DNA of 64,000 nucleotides from Segatella copri (GTDB lineage Bacteria > Bacteroidota > Bacteroidia > Bacteroidales > Bacteroidaceae). The first letter of the stretch is position 1. Each line of letters starts with the position of its first letter. Positions 42,034 to 49,873 of this stretch are shown here, piece by piece. Position numbers and translations under genes: made by a program. The notes below the pieces were generated by a model. That model did not search any database and was not told the origin of the DNA. It saw only the letters and a program-made list of their open reading frames with translations. The stretch covers positions 2,575,001-2,639,000 of the forward strand of contig NZ_CP137557.1 in assembly GCF_019249655.2 (NCBI RefSeq). Direction: 5' to 3'.

Positions 42034-43349
42034 TGTTTTACATTTTTATATTCCCGCTTCTTACCAAAATTCACGCCCACATAGATGTTCAGGGAGCCGA
42101 AGGAATTGTTGGTAGAGAAATGATCTTTATGATAATTGTAAGAATGAATGACAGAACTGATACCCGCATACCATTTGTCATTATTCCATACCACACCAAA
42201 ACGGCCCACACCATCGATATTGAAGTTCTTGAAGTTGAAGTTCTTCAGGTTGAACTTGTCAAGTTCCGGATCGTCTGATCTGGAATGATTGTAGGCAAGT
42301 CCCACGGAAAGCGAGGCGTTGAAGAGCCAGTTCTTGGCAAACACCCAGTTGTAGCCATATCCCACTGTGGCAGAATAATCGCTATACCTCACCTTCGAGA
42401 ACATCAGAGAGCTATCAATCCTTGCCTCCATCTGATTCCTTGCTTCCTGATTCAGCTGATTCATGGGATTCTGATTCAGCTGATTCCTGGATTTCTGATT
42501 CAGCCGTTCATCCACGATATTCGAAAGTTTATCCCAGTCCACTTCCAGCTGATGCTGGGTATATCCCAAGCCCGCCATCCACGAACCGGCGCTCAACTTC
42601 TGCTTCGTACTTTGCGAATAAGCTGCTGGATATGAGAATTTACGATGATTAAAGATATAGTAAAGGTTCAAGCCCTTGATGCTTCCTTTAAAGCCATCGA
42701 AAGATACCTTTTTGAGGACATCCGTATTCACATCATCACTCAAATCCATTCTTTGGATATGATAGTCATTACCCGTCTGTCGCCAGAACAAATCCACTCC
42801 GAGCAGACTGCTATACAGGCTTAGATTGAACTCCTTCTTGCTACTGTGGTCGCTCTTCATATTGATGTGCTTCAAGTCTATGGTATAACCCAGGAACACC
42901 CATCGCCATCCCAGATAAGGTCCCAATCGCCATGAAGGGTCAGGCGCAAACGAGATACGCTGTCCTTCCTCACCATAAAGGGTATAGACCTCATAGGTAT
43001 TGGTATTCTGGAGCATCACGGTATAATTGTAATGCTGAGGCTCGATATACTGTTCGTTGATATTTGAAAACTCCCGAAAGAAATTCGTAAAAGTCTTTCC
43101 CAAACGGTGAAAGAAGGTTTTCTCATGTCGGGCACGCGTCAGGCTATCCTCAGAGTTTCCCTTGAACATCGTAGAGTTGAAAAGCGTTTTCATCAAAGAA
43201 GAATCGGCAACAGTCTTGTTCTGGTCAGTCTTGCTTTGGTCTGTCTTGCTTTGGTCAGTAGGCAATTGAAGAGAATCCCGCTCCACTGCCATCATTGGCA
43301 GCAAAGCGAGCAACCAGACTCCCACTAAAGACCAAATTCTTCTTTTCAT
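42030..43349 (-). CDS. DUF4421 outer-membrane-type protein with Asn/Gln repeats
   Basis: 439 aa. Signal peptide 1-21. A Thr/Gln/Lys repeat (residues about 32-47, TDQSK units) precedes the DUF4421 region: EPQHYNYTVMLQNTNTYEVYTL, LGPYLGWRWVFLGYTIDL, SLYSSLLGVDLFWRQTGNDY. Beta-strand-rich, ending NIYVGVNFGKK, as in outer-membrane barrels. Around residues 290-315 there are 11-residue repeats rich in Asn/Gln (NQKSRNQLNQ, NPMNQLNQ), and near 385 NLKNFNFKNFN. Function unknown. First gene of a two-gene unit with the DUF1460 protein. Confidence 0.82.
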   Translation of the reverse strand: MKRRIWSLVGVWLLALLPMMAVERDSLQLPTDQSKTDQSKTDQNKTVADSSLMKTLFNSTMFKGNSEDSLTRARHEKTFFHRLGKTFTNFFREFSNINEQYIEPQHYNYTVMLQNTNTYEVYTLYGEEGQRISFAPDPSWRLGPYLGWRWVFLGYTIDLKHINMKSDHSSKKEFNLSLYSSLLGVDLFWRQTGNDYHIQRMDLSDDVNTDVLKKVSFDGFKGSIKGLNLYYIFNHRKFSYPAAYSQSTKQKLSAGSWMAGLGYTQHQLEVDWDKLSNIVDERLNQKSRNQLNQNPMNQLNQEARNQMEARIDSSLMFSKVRYSDYSATVGYGYNWVFAKNWLFNASLSVGLAYNHSRSDDPELDKFNLKNFNFKNFNIDGVGRFGVVWNNDKWYAGISSVIHSYNYHKDHFSTNNSFGSLNIYVGVNFGKKREYKNVKQ

Positions 43350-43418
43350 CTTACTGACTCTTTGAAATTCTACAATTCAGTTCTTCAAAACACACGTTAG
43401 CACTTACAAAATCAAACG

Positions 43419-44402
43419 TTAGTTCTTCCAAAGCACGCGGTCGAGCACCCAGTTTACCGGAGTAGCCGAAACGCTGGTGCAAGTACAGGTGCTGATACCC
43501 TGCAGATGCTCTATCACATTCTTGATGATAGGCAGCTGCACATACGGCGGATTAGAAACGGTGATGCAGGTTCTACCCTCGCTTGTTATCAAGACGATAG
43601 GCTGATAGGTGAACACGGAGAACGAAAGCGAACCCTTATCACCGATAATCTCAATGCAGTCTTCCTTGGCACTCTCATGTCCCACGAAACACCAGCTGCC
43701 ACTGCCCGTCACGCCACTTTCGAAGAAGAAACATGCCGATACCGTATCTTCAGCCTTATAGAGATGCGCACGGTTGGCAGGATAGCCATGGGCACGGGTA
43801 ATCACACCAAAGAGGTCTTGCAACAGGTCTATCTGATGAGGCGCCAAATCGTAGAAATAGCCGCCACCAGCAATGTCTGGCTGCACACGCCAAGGCATCT
43901 CCTTGCCGCTTTTGTAATCCAAGTCACGGGGAGGCACCGAGAAGCGAACCTGTACATTGACTATTTCTCCGATAGTTCCACTGTTGATAATCTCCTTCAC
44001 TTTCTGAAAGTAAGGAAGATACCTGCGATAGTATGCCACAAAGCAAGGCACACCGGTCTGCTCGCTGATTCTGTTGATGCGAATACAGTCGTTATAGCTT
44101 GCTGCCAAAGGCTTTTCTACGTATACAGGCTTGCCAGCATGCATCGCCATGATGGCAAAGGTGGCGTGCGATGACGGTGGCGTAGCGATATAGATGGCGT
44201 TCACGTCAGGGTCATCGATGAGTTCCTGCGCATCGGTGTACCATTTTCTTATATGATGGCGCTCGGCATAGCTTCGCGCCTTCTGTTCGCTACGGCTCAT
44301 CACCGCAACAACCTGCGATCCCTCCACCTCGTTGAATGCCGGGCCGCTTTTCTTTTCGGTTACTTCACCGCAGCCGATAAATCCCCAGTTAATCTGTTTC
44401 AT
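43419..44402 (-). CDS. Gfo/Idh/MocA-family oxidoreductase
   Basis: 327 aa from MKQINWGFIGCGEVTE (ATG at 44400-44402); an ATG at 44414 adds four residues. N-terminal Rossmann fold with GFIGCGEV, then ATPPSSHATFAIMAMHAGKPVYVEKPLA (the conserved EKP loop), and a C-terminal substrate domain with GGYFYDLAPHQIDLLQ, whose His is the usual catalytic position. The family oxidises or reduces sugars and related compounds with NAD(P). The substrate cannot be read. Stand-alone. Confidence 0.92.
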   Translation of the reverse strand: MKQINWGFIGCGEVTEKKSGPAFNEVEGSQVVAVMSRSEQKARSYAERHHIRKWYTDAQELIDDPDVNAIYIATPPSSHATFAIMAMHAGKPVYVEKPLAASYNDCIRINRISEQTGVPCFVAYYRRYLPYFQKVKEIINSGTIGEIVNVQVRFSVPPRDLDYKSGKEMPWRVQPDIAGGGYFYDLAPHQIDLLQDLFGVITRAHGYPANRAHLYKAEDTVSACFFFESGVTGSGSWCFVGHESAKEDCIEIIGDKGSLSFSVFTYQPIVLITSEGRTCITVSNPPYVQLPIIKNVIEHLQGISTCTCTSVSATPVNWVLDRVLWKN

Positions 44403-44490
44403 CCTCTTCTTCAAATTTTACATAGGATTCCTCCTATTATCCATTTCAGAAATTCGAGTTTCCAATCTTCAAAGTCAAGATTTCCGGCAG

Positions 44491-45096
44491 TTACTCTCCT
44501 GCCAGAGACTTGTTGATTTCGTCGATATAGTCGAGCACCTCGTCACGCCCCGTCTTCTTCTCACTGCTGGTGATGAAGTATGGAGGGAGCGCCTCCCATC
44601 GGTCTTCCAGGGCATGCATCCACTTTTCGGCATTCATGCGAGCCTTGACAGGACCCAACTTGTCTGCCTTGGTAAAGACGATACAGAAAGGAACATTACT
44701 CTCGCCCAACCAATCCACGAACTCTCGGTCTATCTTCTGCTGGTCGTGGCGCACATCGATAAGAACGAAGACGTTTGCCAACTGCGGACGCTGCAGGATA
44801 TAGCTGCTGATCATCTGCTCCAACTGCTTCTGCACGGTCTTTGAGCGCTTGGCGAAGCCATAGCCAGGAAGGTCGACCAGATACCATTCGTTATTGATGA
44901 TAAAGTGGTTGATAAGCAGGGTTTTACCTGGAGTGGCTGAAGTTTTAGCCAAACCCTTGTGATTGCAAAGCATATTGATGAGGCTCGACTTGCCCACGTT
45001 ACTTCTGCCTATGAAAGCATACTCAGCCTTGTTATCTTTAGGACACATGCTCACTCGTGGAGCCGATATTGTAAATTCTGATTTCTTAATTTCCAT
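44491..45096 (-). CDS. engB: Ribosome-biogenesis GTPase EngB (YsxC/YihA)
   Basis: 201 aa. G1 [13 protein letters not shown]3 [13 protein letters not shown]4 FTKADKLG and G5 ITSSEKKTG are all present. Needed for assembly of the large ribosomal subunit. Complete and of normal length. 76 nt separate its stop from the oxidoreductase start (ATG at 44414). Confidence 0.96.
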   Translation of the reverse strand: MEIKKSEFTISAPRVSMCPKDNKAEYAFIGRSNVGKSSLINMLCNHKGLAKTSATPGKTLLINHFIINNEWYLVDLPGYGFAKRSKTVQKQLEQMISSYILQRPQLANVFVLIDVRHDQQKIDREFVDWLGESNVPFCIVFTKADKLGPVKARMNAEKWMHALEDRWEALPPYFITSSEKKTGRDEVLDYIDEINKSLAGE

Positions 45097-45156
45097 TCTT
45101 TCTATTTTCTTTTTAAATGTTTATTATTAAAGGCAGCACACCAACTTATCATCAAG

Positions 45157-45212
45157 TTCAATGTTCAATGTTCAAAGCTCAATGTTCAAAGTTCAATGTT
45201 CAAAGTTCAAAG
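45157..45212 (+). repeat. Short tandem TTCAAxG repeats
   Basis: Seven imperfect copies of GTTCAA(A/T) or CTCAAT units in 56 bp directly after the ABC-F gene's stop codon (which is at 45214 on the minus strand). Simple-sequence expansion in the gap before engB; no known function. Confidence 0.6.
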
Positions 45213-45213
45213 C

Positions 45214-47046
45214 CTAGAGCATTTCTGCCAATTCCAGCCATCTCATTTCCTTCTCGTCAAGTTCATCCTTGATTTCAGGCAGGCGCTTGCTCTTTTCCGT
45301 CAGTTCCTCTACCGAGAGAGTGCCACTACAAAGGGCCTCTTCCAACTTTTTCTGCTCTTCGGTGAGCTTATCTATTTCCTGGGTCAGCTGCTCATATTCA
45401 CGCTTCTCCTTGTAGCTCATCTTGCGCTTGTTCTCAAAGTTGGCATCACGCTTGGCGGTGCCGGTTCCATCGCTTGTGCTGGTACTGGTGCTGGCTGTGG
45501 TTTTCGCAGCAGCCGCAGCTTTCTCAGCCTCATCCTTCTCCTGCAAACGGCTCCAGTCACGATATTGCGTATAGTTGCCAGGGAAATCCTGAATCTCGCC
45601 CTCGCCCTTGAACACCAGAAGATGGTCCACCACCTTGTCCATGAAATAACGGTCGTGACTCACCACGATGACGCAACCGGCGAAATCCTGCAAGTATTCT
45701 TCCAATACCTGGAGGGTCTGGATATCGAGGTCGTTGGTAGGCTCATCGAGCACCAGGAAGTTAGGATTTCTCATCAGCACCGTGCAGAGATAGAGCTTGC
45801 GCTTCTCACCACCACTCAACTTATATACATAATTGTGCTGCTCCTCGGGAGTGAAGAGGAAGAACTGCAGGAACTGGGAAGCCGTCATGTGCTTGCCGTT
45901 TCCCAGGTCGATATAGTCGGCAATCTCTGTGATGACATCGATGACCTTCTGGTCTTCACGGAACTTCAATCCCTCCTGCGAGAAATAGCCGAAACGCACG
46001 GTCTCTCCGATATCAAACTTGCCGCTATCGGGCTGCACCTCGCCCAGGAGCATCTTGATGAAGGTAGATTTACCCGTACCGTTGTTACCCACGATGCCCA
46101 TCTTCTCGAATCGGGCAAAGTTGTAGTAGAAGTTGTCGAGAATCACCTTCTTCTTACCCCTGTCGTCGAACGCCTTGCTCACATACTGGCACTCGAAAAT
46201 CTTGGAACCGATATACACGGTAGAAGCCTTCAGGCGAACCTGTCGGTCTTCGATGCGCTGCTTTGCCACCTTTTCCAACTCGTAGAAGGCATCCTCACGA
46301 TACTTCGCCTTATGACCGCGAGCCTGAGGCTGTCGGCGCATCCAGTCCAGCTCTCTGCGATAGAGATTCTTGGAATGCTGGATTTCGGCACGCAGGTTGT
46401 CCATGCGTTCCTGTCGTTTTTCCAGATAGTAGGCATAGTTGCCACGATAGGTGTAGATGGTCTTATCATCGAGTTCCAGGATGGTGTTGCACACCTTGTC
46501 GAGGAAGAATCGGTCGTGGGTTACCATGAAGATGGTCTTATTGCCACGGTTCAGATAGCCCTCCAGCCACTCAATCATCTCCAGGTCGAGGTGGTTGGTA
46601 GGCTCATCGAGCATCAGGAAGTCGGGCTCGTCAATCAGCACATTGGCAAGCGCCACACGCTTCTGCTGGCCACCACTCAACTGTCCCATCGGCTGATCCA
46701 TGTTGGTGATATGCAACTGTGTGAGAATCTGCTTAGCCTTGAGCACCTTTTCGGGGTCATCCTCGTGGTTGAAGCAAGCCTCGAGCACGCTCTCCTCCGG
46801 GTCGAACTTCGGCGACTGCTCCAGATAGCCCACCTTCAGGTCGCGGCGATAGATGATGTCACCACTCTCATGTCCCTCCTTATCCATGAGCACCGACATC
46901 AACGTAGATTTACCCGTGCCGTTTCTCGCCACGAGTCCCACCTTCTGTCCTTCAGCGATAGAGAAGGAAATATTATCAAAAAGAACCTCAGCTCCAAAAC
47001 GTTTGGTGAGGTTTTGAACGTCTAAATACGGTATTTGACTAGCCAT
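45214..47046 (-). CDS. ABC-F family ATPase, Uup-like
   Basis: 610 aa from the ATG at 47044-47046 (MASQIPYLDVQNLTKRFGAE); the longer frame reads through the promoter. Two ATPase domains without membrane parts: Walker A GRNGTGKSTL and GNNGTGKSTF, signatures LSGGQQKR and LSGGEKRK, Walker B with DEPTNHLD and DEPTNDLD. The linker between them is the P-site-tRNA interaction motif. The C-terminal 80 residues (KRKMSYKEKREYEQLTQEID onward) are the coiled-coil domain of Uup proteins. ABC-F proteins act on the ribosome; Uup also affects DNA repair phenotypes. Divergent from rho. Confidence 0.93.
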   Translation of the reverse strand: MASQIPYLDVQNLTKRFGAEVLFDNISFSIAEGQKVGLVARNGTGKSTLMSVLMDKEGHESGDIIYRRDLKVGYLEQSPKFDPEESVLEACFNHEDDPEKVLKAKQILTQLHITNMDQPMGQLSGGQQKRVALANVLIDEPDFLMLDEPTNHLDLEMIEWLEGYLNRGNKTIFMVTHDRFFLDKVCNTILELDDKTIYTYRGNYAYYLEKRQERMDNLRAEIQHSKNLYRRELDWMRRQPQARGHKAKYREDAFYELEKVAKQRIEDRQVRLKASTVYIGSKIFECQYVSKAFDDRGKKKVILDNFYYNFARFEKMGIVGNNGTGKSTFIKMLLGEVQPDSGKFDIGETVRFGYFSQEGLKFREDQKVIDVITEIADYIDLGNGKHMTASQFLQFFLFTPEEQHNYVYKLSGGEKRKLYLCTVLMRNPNFLVLDEPTNDLDIQTLQVLEEYLQDFAGCVIVVSHDRYFMDKVVDHLLVFKGEGEIQDFPGNYTQYRDWSRLQEKDEAEKAAAAAKTTASTSTSTSDGTGTAKRDANFENKRKMSYKEKREYEQLTQEIDKLTEEQKKLEEALCSGTLSVEELTEKSKRLPEIKDELDEKEMRWLELAEML

Positions 47047-47064
47047 TTTCGTTATTTTTGTGTG

Positions 47065-47095
47065 CAAAGTTACAAAAAAATTTGGCAGAAACAAA
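47065..47095 (-). promoter_or_regulatory. ABC-F gene promoter
   Basis: Minus strand TTTG (47092-47095), 19 nt, TAACTTTG (47065-47072). It overlaps the rho promoter on the other strand (47081-47112). Confidence 0.65.
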
Positions 47096-47112
47096 ATTTT
47101 TATGTATCTTTG
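47081..47112 (+). promoter_or_regulatory. rho promoter
   Basis: TTTG (47081-47084), 20 nt, TATCTTTG (47105-47112), perfect consensus. The leader is about 80 nt. Confidence 0.85.
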
Positions 47113-47196
47113 CACCGAAAATATTCAAAACAACTAGTGTTTCCATTCTCGAAACGCTACATTTCATAGAAAAATCATATAATATACAATATAATA

Positions 47197-49284
47197 ATGT
47201 ATAGCAAAGACGAATTATCAGCAAAAAGTGTCATTCAACTGAAGGACATTGCTAAAGAGATTGGAGCCAAGATTAAATCTGGCGACAACAAGGAGACTAT
47301 TATCTATACCATCCTTGATGCCCAGGCTGAAGGCCCAACAGATGATGCTGCACCAAAGCGTAAACGTACACGCATTGCCAGCAAGAAAGAAGACCGTGTT
47401 TATTCTGTCAATGGAACTGATGGCGAGAACTTCGACGTGATGAAGAACCAGGCTACCGGACCTGCAGATGCATCACAGGATGCTGCCCCACAGGAAGTCC
47501 CTGCAGCCGTAGATCCGCTGGCTGCTTTTCCAAAGCACAGAGGCAGAAAGAGCAAGGCAGAACTGGAAGCCATTGCTGCGGCTAAAGCAGCTGCCATCAA
47601 GATGCAGCAGGCAACACAGCAGCAACAGGAAAGCGAAAATGAAGGCTATATTTTTGATGCCGGCAACAACAACGAGACTGAGCAGAATGCACAAACTGAT
47701 GCTGAGCAGGATGCACAAACTAGCGCAGAACAGGATGCACAGGCTGAGTCTGACCAGGCAGCAGCCCCAGAGAGCGAAGAGCATTTCATTCCTGAAGCCC
47801 AGTTTGCCGTTGGCGAAGCCAGCGACAACAGCGAAAGCAACAACGAGCTGATGGCTATGCTCCAGGCAAAGCTCAACACTCATAACGACAAGCCAGCAGA
47901 CCATGAGGAAAAGGCTGCGGCTAAAGAGACTGGCAAGAAGGCGAACAACGCAGGAGACGCTGCAGCCGAGACTACTCCAGACGGCGTTTGGAGCGGTGAC
48001 CCAGGAGACGGTACCGACTTCATCACCGTAGTAGATATTCCAATCGAAGACCAGGCTGCCACGCCAACATACGATATCTTCGATCGCCCTACAACTCCGG
48101 TTGCATCCGGCAACACTCCTGCCGCTGCACCTCAGACATCCGGCAGAGAGCCAGAATACGACTTCTCCAACATCATCAGCGCAAATGGTGTGCTCGAAGT
48201 GCTTACAGACGGCTACGGATTCCTTCGCAGCAGCGACTTCAACTATCTTTCTTCTCCAGACGATATCTATGTGGCTACTAATTTTGTGAAGCGATATGGA
48301 TTGAAGACGGGTGATGTGGTTCAGTGCCACGTGCGTCCTCCTCACGAGGGTGAGAAGTACTTCCCACTTACCAGCATCGACAAGATCAATGGCCGTGACC
48401 CATCAGAGGTACGCGATCGTGTTCCATTCGAGCACCTCACCCCACTCTTCCCTAACGAGAAGTTTGATCTCTGCGGCGACCGTCGCACCACCAACCTGAG
48501 CACCCGCGTGGTAGACCTCTTCTCACCAATCGGTAAGGGACAGCGTGCGCTCATCGTGGCTCAGCCAAAGACCGGTAAAACCATCCTGATGAAGGACATT
48601 GCCAACGCCATCGCAGCCAACCACCCAGAAGCATACCTCATGATGCTGCTCATCGACGAGCGTCCTGAGGAGGTTACCGATATGGCCCGCACCGTGAATG
48701 CAGAGGTCATCGCCTCTACCTTCGACGAGCCAGCCGAGCGCCACGTGAAGATTGCAGGCATCGTTTTGGAGAAGGCAAAGCGCATGGTAGAGTGCGGTCA
48801 TGATGTAGTCATCTTCCTCGACTCTATCACCCGTCTGGCACGTGCCTACAACACTGTAGCCCCAGCTTCAGGTAAGGTATTGACCGGTGGTGTGGATGCC
48901 AACGCATTGCAGAAGCCAAAGCGTTTCTTCGGTGCAGCCCGTAACATCGAGGGTGGCGGTTCTCTCACCATCATCGCTACAGCCCTGATTGATACAGGTA
49001 GCAAGATGGACGAGGTTATCTTCGAGGAGTTCAAGGGTACCGGTAACATGGAGTTGCAGCTCGACCGCTCACTCAGCAACAAGCGCATCTTCCCTGCCGT
49101 CAACCTGGTGGCTTCTTCTACACGTCGCGACGACCTCTTGCAGGACAAGAAGACGCTCGACCGCATGTGGATTCTGCGCAAGTTCATTTCAGACATGAAC
49201 CCTATCGAGGCGATGAATACCATCCACAAGAGCATGCAGACTACTCGCAACAACGAGGAGTTCCTGATTTCCATGAATTCATAA
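47197..49284 (+). CDS. rho: Transcription termination factor Rho with disordered insertion
   Basis: 695 aa, against about 420 in E. coli. Residues 1-45 are the N-terminal helical domain ([22 protein letters not shown]). Residues about 45-315 are a low-complexity insert, basic first ([14 protein letters not shown]), then Ala/Gln/Glu/Asp-rich with 8-residue repeats of EQDAQTSA type. From about 320 the conserved core starts: RNA-binding [21 protein letters not shown], Walker [13 protein letters not shown], Walker [17 protein letters not shown], and the Q/R loops. Bacteroides Rho has a comparable disordered insert that drives phase separation. Confidence 0.97.
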   Translation: MYSKDELSAKSVIQLKDIAKEIGAKIKSGDNKETIIYTILDAQAEGPTDDAAPKRKRTRIASKKEDRVYSVNGTDGENFDVMKNQATGPADASQDAAPQEVPAAVDPLAAFPKHRGRKSKAELEAIAAAKAAAIKMQQATQQQQESENEGYIFDAGNNNETEQNAQTDAEQDAQTSAEQDAQAESDQAAAPESEEHFIPEAQFAVGEASDNSESNNELMAMLQAKLNTHNDKPADHEEKAAAKETGKKANNAGDAAAETTPDGVWSGDPGDGTDFITVVDIPIEDQAATPTYDIFDRPTTPVASGNTPAAAPQTSGREPEYDFSNIISANGVLEVLTDGYGFLRSSDFNYLSSPDDIYVATNFVKRYGLKTGDVVQCHVRPPHEGEKYFPLTSIDKINGRDPSEVRDRVPFEHLTPLFPNEKFDLCGDRRTTNLSTRVVDLFSPIGKGQRALIVAQPKTGKTILMKDIANAIAANHPEAYLMMLLIDERPEEVTDMARTVNAEVIASTFDEPAERHVKIAGIVLEKAKRMVECGHDVVIFLDSITRLARAYNTVAPASGKVLTGGVDANALQKPKRFFGAARNIEGGGSLTIIATALIDTGSKMDEVIFEEFKGTGNMELQLDRSLSNKRIFPAVNLVASSTRRDDLLQDKKTLDRMWILRKFISDMNPIEAMNTIHKSMQTTRNNEEFLISMNS
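47680..47753 (+). repeat. 24-bp tandem repeat inside rho
   Basis: Three imperfect 24-bp units encode [16 protein letters not shown] and EQDAQAES in the disordered insert. Whole-codon length keeps frame. Confidence 0.75.
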
Positions 49285-49310
49285 ATTCAGCATCAACAGC
49301 ATAAAAGTTA

Positions 49311-49346
49311 AGGGCGCTCTATCCTTTAGGACGGAGCGCCCTTTTC
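49311..49346 (+). terminator. Intrinsic terminator after rho
   Basis: GGGCGCTC pairs with GGAGCGCCC-side sequence (stem of at least 8 GC-rich bp) around a TATCCTTTAGGAC interior, followed by TTTTCTT. Confidence 0.85.
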
Positions 49347-49609
49347 TTACCATCTGACAGGAAGCCCTATCTTGTTACACACATAACAAAGTGAGAGAAA
49401 TGAGATATATAAATTATTGCCACAAAAACAACATATCCGATAGCAAAATGTCATTTCCAAGGCTAAAAACAAGTGATTGACCCATATCAAGAAAAACATA
49501 TTGCAATGATATTTCTCGGCAAAAGATGCCGTTATTTGATAAAAAAGTGTTAACTTTGCACCCGTATTTAAGGAATAACAAATAATAAATTTTAAAAAGG
49601 TTAATAATT

Positions 49610-49750
49610 ATGATGACTATTTTTACAATGGCTTTCGCCGCAGTTATGTTTTCAGGTATGGTTCTTTGCATGGGCATGTTCTTGAAACACGTAGTAAACT
49701 CAATTCCAGAAATGGCTAACATGAGCCATTCTGTTAGCTTGAGCAAGTAA
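49610..49750 (+). CDS. 46-aa single-pass membrane peptide
   Basis: ATG at 49610 to TAA at 49748-49750. One membrane helix, residues 3-24 (TIFTMAFAAVMFSGMVLCMG), then a short amphipathic tail ending SHSVSLSK. Seven of 46 residues are Met. It has a TAACTTTG -7 box 50 nt upstream (49551-49558), an A-rich leader typical of well-translated Bacteroidota genes, and a terminator after. No overlapping longer frame explains the region. Conservation cannot be judged here. Function unknown. Confidence 0.6.
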   Translation: MMTIFTMAFAAVMFSGMVLCMGMFLKHVVNSIPEMANMSHSVSLSK

Positions 49751-49837
49751 GAATAGGACACTACGATATACATAATATATATACATAATATATATATCTG
49801 AATCACTTTAGAAATAGAGAGAGATTTATATAAAGAT

Positions 49838-49867
49838 GGGGCGGGTTCCTTTTACGGAACTCGCCCC
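49838..49867. terminator. Bidirectional terminator, small ORF / GH20 gene
   Basis: GGGGCGGGTTCC and GGAACTCGCCCC form a 12-bp stem with one T-G pair and a 6-nt loop. It lies between the two convergent genes. Confidence 0.8.
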
Positions 49868-49873
49868 TCTTGC

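Noticed and set aside
45196..47025. A 609-codon plus-strand frame
   Set aside because: Exact antisense of the ABC-F ATPase. It is Leu/Val/His-rich with no motifs and no promoter.
49760..49800. AT-rich repeats (ATATATACATAATATATAT) after the 46-aa ORF
   Set aside because: Simple-sequence DNA without unit structure. No sign of an origin (no DnaA boxes, no replication genes nearby).
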